DNA of 64,000 bases from Montifringilla adamsi. Lineage: Eukaryota > Chordata > Aves > Passeriformes > Passeridae. A program made the translations under genes and the position numbers. The notes under the pieces were generated by a model that made no database searches, was not told where the DNA came from, and saw only the letters and a list, made by a program, of their open reading frames with translations. Where the stretch lies: NCBI GenBank assembly GCA_017590115.1, contig JAGGNK010007448.1, forward strand, positions 1,280,815 to 1,344,814, read 5' to 3'. Shown piece by piece: positions 51,471-64,000 of this stretch (within the stretch, counting starts at the first letter, position 1; each line of letters begins with the position of its first letter).

Positions 51471-52523
51471 AGATGTGGCTGCTGAGCCCTCTCCTCTGGG
51501 CATGGCCTCTTCCTGTGCTCTGAGCCCTTGATGAGCTGCCCACATGGGACATTGGGAAGGGTCAGGGACTTCCCAGCTCTTGTCCTGCAGCTGGATGGGG
51601 GCTGGCAGCGGGGGGCTCTTCCTGCACTCGTGGGTGCTCAGCGCCATCACTCTGAGCTGCCAAACACTCTGGGGTTGGGATTAGTGCAGGAGCCACCCGC
51701 TGTCCCCCTCCCCTGAGCCCTGGATTCATTAATCTCAAACTTTATGCAAATAGGAACTTGGCGAAGAGCTTCAGCAGAGCAAGTCTGGCAGGACCCTGCT
51801 GTGGCAACACCCTGTTAAAAAATCAGACTAAAATCTCCTCCCCCAGTGATGAAGTCCTTGGAATATTTGTCAGTCCCTAGGTGGCTCCCAGGGATCCTGC
51901 ACCCTCTCCCCACTGTGTCTGAGCCATGTGCCCCTGGAGCTTCCCCCAGGAATCCCAGTCAGGTGTTTTTTGTGAACCCCTGGCTCTGCACAAGCAGCCT
52001 GGGGAGCCCTGGGGGCTGACGTGGTTCAGGTGGGCACTGACTCAGAGCTGTGGCACAGGTGCTGCTGGGCCTTGGAGCTCTGGTAAAGCAGGGCCTGAGT
52101 AGCTGTGATGGTACAAGGAGCACAATCCCTGCTGTGTGTTAGTCAGACACTCACAGGCAGCTCCTCCTGTGCCCAGAGCTGAGGTGGCTTTTGCTGGCTG
52201 TGTTTCCCTGTGGCAGCAGCAGCCCAGCTCTGGGATGTGCTGTGTGTTTGGGAACTCCTTCCCCACAGCCCAGCCCCTCTCCCGTGCCTTTGGCTCTGCT
52301 GCTGTTGAAGTGTGACCATCCCAGCACCAGTCAGACTGTACAGAGGGGTGGGACACAAGGCCCAGGCTGGGCTGGGCAGTCTGGGGTGTCACCATGCACT
52401 CTGAGGGGACCAGGAGGGGAAAGGAGTGAGGACAGAGCTGGACAAACAGCCTGGGGCTCTCACAGCACTTTTATTCTCCACTCGTGGGCACTAACACAAC
52501 TTCACCCCAAAAGTCTTTAAAAT

Positions 52524-52529
52524 AATAAA
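52524..52529 (+). other. Candidate FKBP15 poly(A) signal, proximal
   Basis: AATAAA in an A-rich context about 1.05 kb after the stop. Confidence 0.5.
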
Positions 52530-53022
52530 CCCCTTCATAAAATGAAAGGACTTTAAACTAATTCTACTAATTCTATGGTTTAGTTTCTACACCTGCCTTT
52601 ACAGTCTCTGAATGGAATTAGATCTGTCCTCCTAAAGGTGATTGCTTGGGAGGAAACACCCAAAAGAGCACTGGGTGTTGCTGTTGGGGTGTGGCAGGTG
52701 CCTGTGCCCCAGTCTCAGTTCCACAAATTGCCAAATGCAGCTGAAATTGGGGCAGAGACCAAAGCCTGTGACAGCCACTGTGCTGCCATGCAGGGTGACC
52801 TGAGCTGGGTCTTCCTGGGCATCACTCAGTGCTCACTAGGAGGGTGTTTGGAACTGGATTTTGGGGGTGCTTGTGCTGCTCTGAGGGTCAGTGCCCTGGT
52901 GTGGCATCTGGACCTGTCCATGCAGTGTCCCAGGAGCGATCATTGCTCATACTAACAACTTCCACTTCTCCTTCCCCATTACAGATAGACACCCTGAGGG
53001 ATTTACATTTCACTTCTTGGAA

Positions 53023-53028
53023 AATAAA
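53023..53028 (+). other. Candidate FKBP15 poly(A) signal, distal
   Basis: AATAAA about 1.55 kb after the stop, with TTTTTTGCTTCC and T-rich sequence 20-60 bases downstream. Confidence 0.6.
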
Positions 53029-53045
53029 GTGCAATTAAACCTGGA

Positions 53046-53829
53046 TTTTTTGCTTCCAGTGGCTTTACTTTAGTCTGGCTTTATCTGTCACCTGAAAACT
53101 GACTTTTACTTAAGTTGGGAATAATTTGATCTAGAAGCTGTTCTTGTCTGTTTTTGTTGTTGAAGCTCTCTCCTGGGAAAGGAGAGAAGGTTGCTTTGTG
53201 CTGTAGCTCCCACTGTGCTGCAGCTTCTCACACCAGCCCAGTCCAAAGAACTGTGATGGTCACAGAGGGCACTTGCCTGGTTCCCCTCAGATTTTAGGGG
53301 AGGGAATCTTGGGCACCTCCAGGGCTTTGCAGAGGCCAGTCCCTCCTGAGCTGCTCTGGGGCTGCAGAAAGGTTCAGCTCCACTGTGTCTAGGAGCCCTC
53401 AGCAGGGATTGTGGTGCAAGAGTCGGGATTGAAACTTGTCGTTTGTCCCGTCCCCCCTCCCATTGAGGCCCAGCAGGCACCACAACCCCTTCCCCACCTC
53501 GGCCTGGAATTAACCCTGTCTGTGCCTGTGTGAGCACCTGCCTTCGGTGCAGGGAGGTGAAGCGGGGAGCTCTGGGCTCCCAGGGGCAGAGGAGGGAGGG
53601 ACGTGCCAGGGCCCAGAGAGGACGATGCTGCCTCAGGGGCTGTGCTGGAGCTAACCCTGATCCTGGGGCTGAGTTCTGGCCAGAGGTGGGTGAACCGCGG
53701 AGAACTTTGCTGAGGATGTGCCCAAGGAGGTTCCTGGGGGCCGGGAAGGAGAGGATCCCCTGCTCCATCCTGGTGCCTGCTCTGCCTGCCGACGCTCAAG
53801 GACTCACAGAAAGACTCCGGACGCGGTGC
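53046..53829. other. Intergenic, FKBP15 to RING gene
   Basis: Short gap between convergent transcription units. I see no exon, repeat or RNA gene. Confidence 0.5.
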
Positions 53830-53845
53830 TGGACCCATGGCCGGC

Positions 53846-53851
53846 TTTAAT
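53846..53851 (-). other. Candidate poly(A) signal of the RING gene (ATTAAA)
   Basis: TTTAAT on the plus strand, which is ATTAAA on the transcript strand, about 510 bases beyond the stop. It would give a GC-rich 3' UTR of about 530 bases. Confidence 0.4.
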
Positions 53852-54359
53852 GTCTCCTGTCTGAGGGGCCGAGCCCGTCCCCGGCTGCCTCTTCCCTCTG
53901 CGGGCACCGCGCCGGGCTCTCTCCTCCCGGCAAAGGGCCTGGAGTCGCCTTGGAACAGCTTCTTCCCCCGGCCAGCCCTGCGGGACCCTTCCCGGCTCTT
54001 CCCGGCTCCTCTCAGCCCGCCGGGCAGTGTTCCGGCCCCAGCCCCACGCGGCGCCTCCCGCCGAGCTGTGCCGCGGGCCCGGGGGCCTTCGGGAGGGAGC
54101 GTGAGCACAGCCGGCCCCCGGGGCGACGAGAGCGCTGCAATAAGTTAATTTTTAAAGAGTCTGATGGCCGGGGGCTCCCGTGCGGGGCAGCCGAGCGTCC
54201 TGCGGGCCCCAGGGCTGGATCCAGGCGGGTGCTGGGCCCTGGCCGCGGCCCGGCCCACCGAGTGTCCGCGGCCCGAGCAGTCCGTGACCCATCACCGGGT
54301 CCATCCACCGGGCTGGGGCGGGCTGGAATGGGATGGGAGCCCCGCTCTGCCAAGCGGAC

Positions 54360-54899
54360 CTACTTGAGGAAGACGAGCAGGAAGAAGGTGGAGACGATGA
54401 GCACGAGGATGCCGGCGGCGAAGCCGAGGCGCAGGTTCTCCATGGAGGCCAGCGGGGGCTGCGTGTCCAGCAGCAGCCCCCGGCCCAGCAGCCCCAGCAC
54501 GAAGGCGTGGGGGGCCTCGGAGCCGCGGCGGAGGCCGCAGGGGGACACCGAGCTGCTCACGGCAAACACGGGGGCGTGGGACGAGCACAGCGCGGCCACG
54601 GAGCGTGATGAGCCCTGGCCGGGGTCCGGGGGGGCACCGCCGCCGTTCTCCAGCTGCTGCTCCCCCCGCGGGGTCCCCGGGTCCGCGGTCACCGCCGGGG
54701 CCAGCTCGGGCAGCAGCGTCACCATCCTGCAGAAGGGGCAGCTGACGAAGGCCACGGTGGCGGCGCGACACACGAGCCTGCCGAGGCAGCGCTGGCACAG
54801 GGAGTGGCCGCAGGGCAGCTGCTGCGGGCCGCCCCCGGCACCCCAGTACGCCTCGTAGCAGATGCCGCACTCCCGGCCGGGCTCGGGCCCCGCTGCCAT
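54360..54899 (-). CDS. Small RING-finger protein with C-terminal membrane anchor (putative E3 ligase)
   Basis: Single-exon frame of 179 residues, ATG at 54899 (GCGATGG context, good Kozak) to TAG at 54362-54360. Residues 11-57 form a complete C3HC4 RING: C11, C14, C30, H32, C35, C38, C54 and C57, with CPFCR at the last pair. A Pro/Gly/Ser-rich middle follows. Residues about 157-178 are a hydrophobic helix (GILVLIVSTFFLLVFL) that ends with one Lys, giving a tail-anchored layout with a cytosolic RING. This architecture is that of the RNF152/RNF182/RNF183/RNF186/RNF223 group of small membrane E3 ligases, but I cannot match it to one. RNF183 lies elsewhere relative to SLC31A1 in human and differs in sequence. 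The gene is in its own CpG-rich block, convergent with FKBP15 and upstream in the same direction as LRSAM1. E3 activity is inferred from the RING. Confidence 0.85.
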   Translation of the reverse strand: MAAGPEPGRECGICYEAYWGAGGGPQQLPCGHSLCQRCLGRLVCRAATVAFVSCPFCRMVTLLPELAPAVTADPGTPRGEQQLENGGGAPPDPGQGSSRSVAALCSSHAPVFAVSSSVSPCGLRRGSEAPHAFVLGLLGRGLLLDTQPPLASMENLRLGFAAGILVLIVSTFFLLVFLK

Positions 54900-56437
54900 C
54901 GCGCTCCGCGGGCACGGCTCGGCCCGGCCGCTTTTGAAGGCGGGGGGCGGCGATGGCCGAGCCCGGGGAGGGCTGAGGGGGCCGGGGCGGCCGCCCCCCC
55001 TGAACTTCAGCCTGGCCCCAGGGTGCTCGGCGGGCGCTGGAGCGGCACAGGGAACGCTCCACCTCCACCGCAGAGCTGCTGCCCCTTAAACACCTGCAGC
55101 TCTTTCCCTTTTCCCCTTCCAAATCCATCATACTCTTGGCGCTTCCCAAGCACGGTTTCCATCACTGTTAATGAACTTTAGGACCAGCTGAGCACTGGGT
55201 ACAGCAGCCCCGTCGCGCACCCATTTCCCACCGGCCCTGGGGTCTGTTTGTCACCCGGCGCAGGAGGTGGCCCTGGCCCCTGGCACGGCCACCTCGGGGC
55301 TCCAGGGATGGACGGGGCTGCAGCCCCCGACTGCCCGGCACTGCTGGGGCTGGGTGGGGCCCAAGGGTGCTTTTAAAATTATTACTTTACTTTTTCCCGT
55401 AGTCTCAGAAAGTGCCCGGAGTCCTGGCTCCAGCTGCTTTGTGTGACCCGTGGCTGAGCGGGGCTGTCCCTGCAGCTCGTGGGGCCGTGCTGGCCCTGGC
55501 GATGAAGGCAGCCCGGCACTGCCGACGCTCCGGGAAGCGCTGGCCCCTCTTTACGGGCACTGTCCCCGAGCGGAGCTTGCCCTGAGCTCCTATCACCCAT
55601 CGCCACCCCCGGCACGGCTCGGCGGTCACCGGACGGGATGGAGGGGGCGCTGGGATGGGGGGCAGAGGGGATGGAAGGGGTGTTGCAGCATCGCTGCTGC
55701 TGCCCGGGTGTCGGGGCAGCCCTCGGGACTCTCCTCGCTCTCCGGCCGGACCCGTGTGAGTGCCCCGGGGAAGGGGGCGCATGGGGGGCTTCTTGGGGGG
55801 CTGGATGCCCTCTCCCTGCTCCTCCCTCAGGCCAGGGCTTGTGACTCCCTCCTCCTCCCCGACACCAGGGAATGCCGAGGGAGGGGGAGCAGGGAGGGTG
55901 CTCCACGACCCTTCCTGCCCTCATTCCTGCCCCTCCCCAGGGCTCCCCTCCTCTATCCCCAGCACCAGCTGCTCCCGGTGCAGCCCCTTGCCCCTCCCCA
56001 TAGGACCTGCCTGCTCTGATAGGCAGCAGCAGCAAAACGTGAAAACAGAGACTGGAAAAACATCCCCAGGGTGTTCTCAAGGCACCGGCCCTGGTGCTGT
56101 GGCACGTCCCCAGGACACTGGTGGCACTGGGCACGGGCCACCTCCACGAGGCCACACACGTGTCCCATAGGGATGTTCTGCATGGGGCAGCTCATGTGAG
56201 GCAACCCAAGCGTAGGGTCCAAGGTCTCCCCTGCCTGGACATCCCTGGGGCAGCTCCACAATGAGCAACACCCTGGGTGAAGACCCAGAGCCTCAAATTC
56301 TTCTCTGACACGAAGATGAGAAGGAGGAGGTGACACTGGGACAGCCAGGCATGGGGTGGTGGCCCTGTCCCTGCTCCAGCCATCGTCCCTGCAGAAAGAA
56401 AGAGGCAGCAAACACCCCCAGCAGAAACCAGCTGCAG
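54900..56437. other. Promoter side of the RING gene, then intergenic
   Basis: 54900-55100 is GC- and CpG-rich and probably holds the RING gene promoter and 5' UTR. The rest is GC-rich sequence with long open frames caused by composition; I recognise no protein in them. Confidence 0.5.
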
Positions 56438-57260
56438 TTTAATGGCTGCTTCTGGGGAAGGCGGTGGTAGGACTGGGCTCGTAGCAGCATTTTTATCTTT
56501 CAGAGTCAAGAGCCGAGGGACAGACAGGAATTGTTACTGATCAATGAAAATGGAGCAGTCCCCACACCCCAGTGCAGAGGCACCGTGGTCCTGAGCTGGG
56601 CACAGCCCCAGCCCTGCCCCAGTGCTGTCCAGTGGCAGCAGCACTTTCTGCTCCCTACCTGATCTGTGGATAAGGGACCCCACTGGGCTCCTCTGGCCAG
56701 GGCAGGTCCCTCCAGTCCTGGGGGTGTTGCTCTCTCCCCTTGCAGGAGAAGGAACTGGGGGCTGGGGAGCTCCTGGCTCTGCCTGCCTGAGGCTGCAGAC
56801 CCAGACACGCTCCTGTGGGGCTCCAGAGCAGAAGCCCCAGACCTTTGGCATTACAGAGGTGCACGGCAGTGTCAGCACACGAACAGCACGTCCTGACCGA
56901 ATGCTCCCACGGGAAATTCCCCCCCGCTCCGCGCAGCACTGCTGGAAGCATTCCCCGTGTCCCTGTGATCCCCCAGGGGCCCTTCTGACAGCAAACAGCT
57001 CTGCCAGAGAGGAGGAGCCACAGCTGCGCCCGGTTTGTCACCCAGGCACGGGGACGCAGGGCGGGTGGGCGGCAGAAGGGATTCATTGAAGAGCCCCAGC
57101 TGGGGCTGAGAAGCCACCGGGGAGCTGGGAGGATGCAGAGGCTCCCGGGCACAGCCAGCGCGGGGAGGGCAGCGCTGGCCGTGCTGCCGAGGCGCTGTTC
57201 ACGGGGGCGTGAGCGGCAGCGGGGACAGCCCGGGAGCGGGCCGGGGCCTGCCGGGCCGGC
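56438..57260 (-). other. LRSAM1 3' UTR (inferred) with ATTAAA signal at its end
   Basis: The nearest plausible poly(A) hexamer on the minus strand is ATTAAA at 56443-56438, about 820 bases past the stop. No coding sequence is seen between. Confidence 0.4.
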
Positions 57261-63916
<6,656 letters not shown>

Positions 63917-64000
63917 CTGAGGACAGGCAAAATCCTGCTTAGTGAGGTGGTTGGTGCAGTTGCTGATGGGCTCAGAAGCTGCAGCCTTGCAGGGACTCAG

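Larger units (their letters stand above)
51471..53045 (+). other. FKBP15 3' UTR (inferred)
   Basis: Non-coding sequence after the stop. It contains AATAAA at 52524-52529 and at 53023-53028. The second is followed by a T-rich stretch, as expected at a cleavage site, so the full 3' UTR may be about 1.57 kb with a shorter alternative. Confidence 0.6.

Noticed and set aside
53389..54148. Plus- and minus-strand frames between FKBP15 and the RING gene
   Set aside because: Arg/Gly/Pro/Ala-rich frames on both strands reflect GC content. The interval is 3' UTR and intergenic sequence of convergent genes.
54360..54899. Naming the RING gene RNF183
   Set aside because: RNF183 is near SLC31A1 in human, but on the other side (beyond CDC26/PRPF4). 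Its sequence as I remember it does not match outside the RING.
54292..55149. 285-codon minus-strand frame overlapping the RING gene
   Set aside because: It is another frame of the GC-rich RING exon. The 179-codon frame has the intact RING ligands and membrane helix; this one has only Arg/Ala/Pro-rich sequence.
55382..56155. 257-codon minus-strand frame
   Set aside because: No recognisable domain, overlapping frames on both strands, and GC-driven lack of stops.

Overview
This is vertebrate nuclear DNA, almost certainly from a bird. Many short 5'-truncated CR1-type LINE fragments are present, the genes have many short GT-AG exons, a GC-rich CpG-island promoter is interrupted by a 399-base assembly gap, and the assembled proteins are close to vertebrate SLC31A1, FKBP15 and LRSAM1. 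The compact introns suggest a microchromosome; from memory, several human 9q32-q34 genes lie on chicken chromosome 17.

Layout. (1) 1-3598: 3' flank and probable 3' UTR of SLC31A1, with a near-perfect 280-bp tandem duplication. (2) 3599-26955, minus strand: SLC31A1 (copper importer CTR1). Four coding exons lie between 3599 and 7320. An intron of about 19.6 kb leads to a probable non-coding first exon whose donor sits at the edge of the gap. (3) 26400-28100: CpG island that holds the gap and a head-to-head promoter with GC boxes, a CCAAT box and three TGACGT cores. (4) 27622-53045, plus strand: FKBP15, reconstructed completely as 29 coding exons giving a 1237-residue open frame, followed by a 3' UTR with two AATAAA signals. 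(5) 53830-54899, minus strand: an intronless gene for a small RING-finger protein with a C-terminal membrane anchor; I cannot name its orthologue. (6) 56438-63916, minus strand: the 3' part of LRSAM1 (coiled coil, SAM, PSAP/PTAP motifs, C-terminal RING). Its N-terminal leucine-rich-repeat exons lie beyond the right edge.

Functional reading. SLC31A1 imports copper at the plasma membrane and endosomes. FKBP15 is an endosomal actin-linked coiled-coil protein. LRSAM1 is an E3 ligase that acts on TSG101 and the endosomal sorting machinery, and the small RING protein looks like a tail-anchored E3. Three of the four genes therefore have roles in or near the endosomal system; I make no claim of co-regulation beyond the shared FKBP15/SLC31A1 promoter. 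All exon models come from reading splice sites and frames by eye and comparing with family proteins from memory; no search was run. I found no CRISPR array, tRNA, rRNA or intact mobile element.
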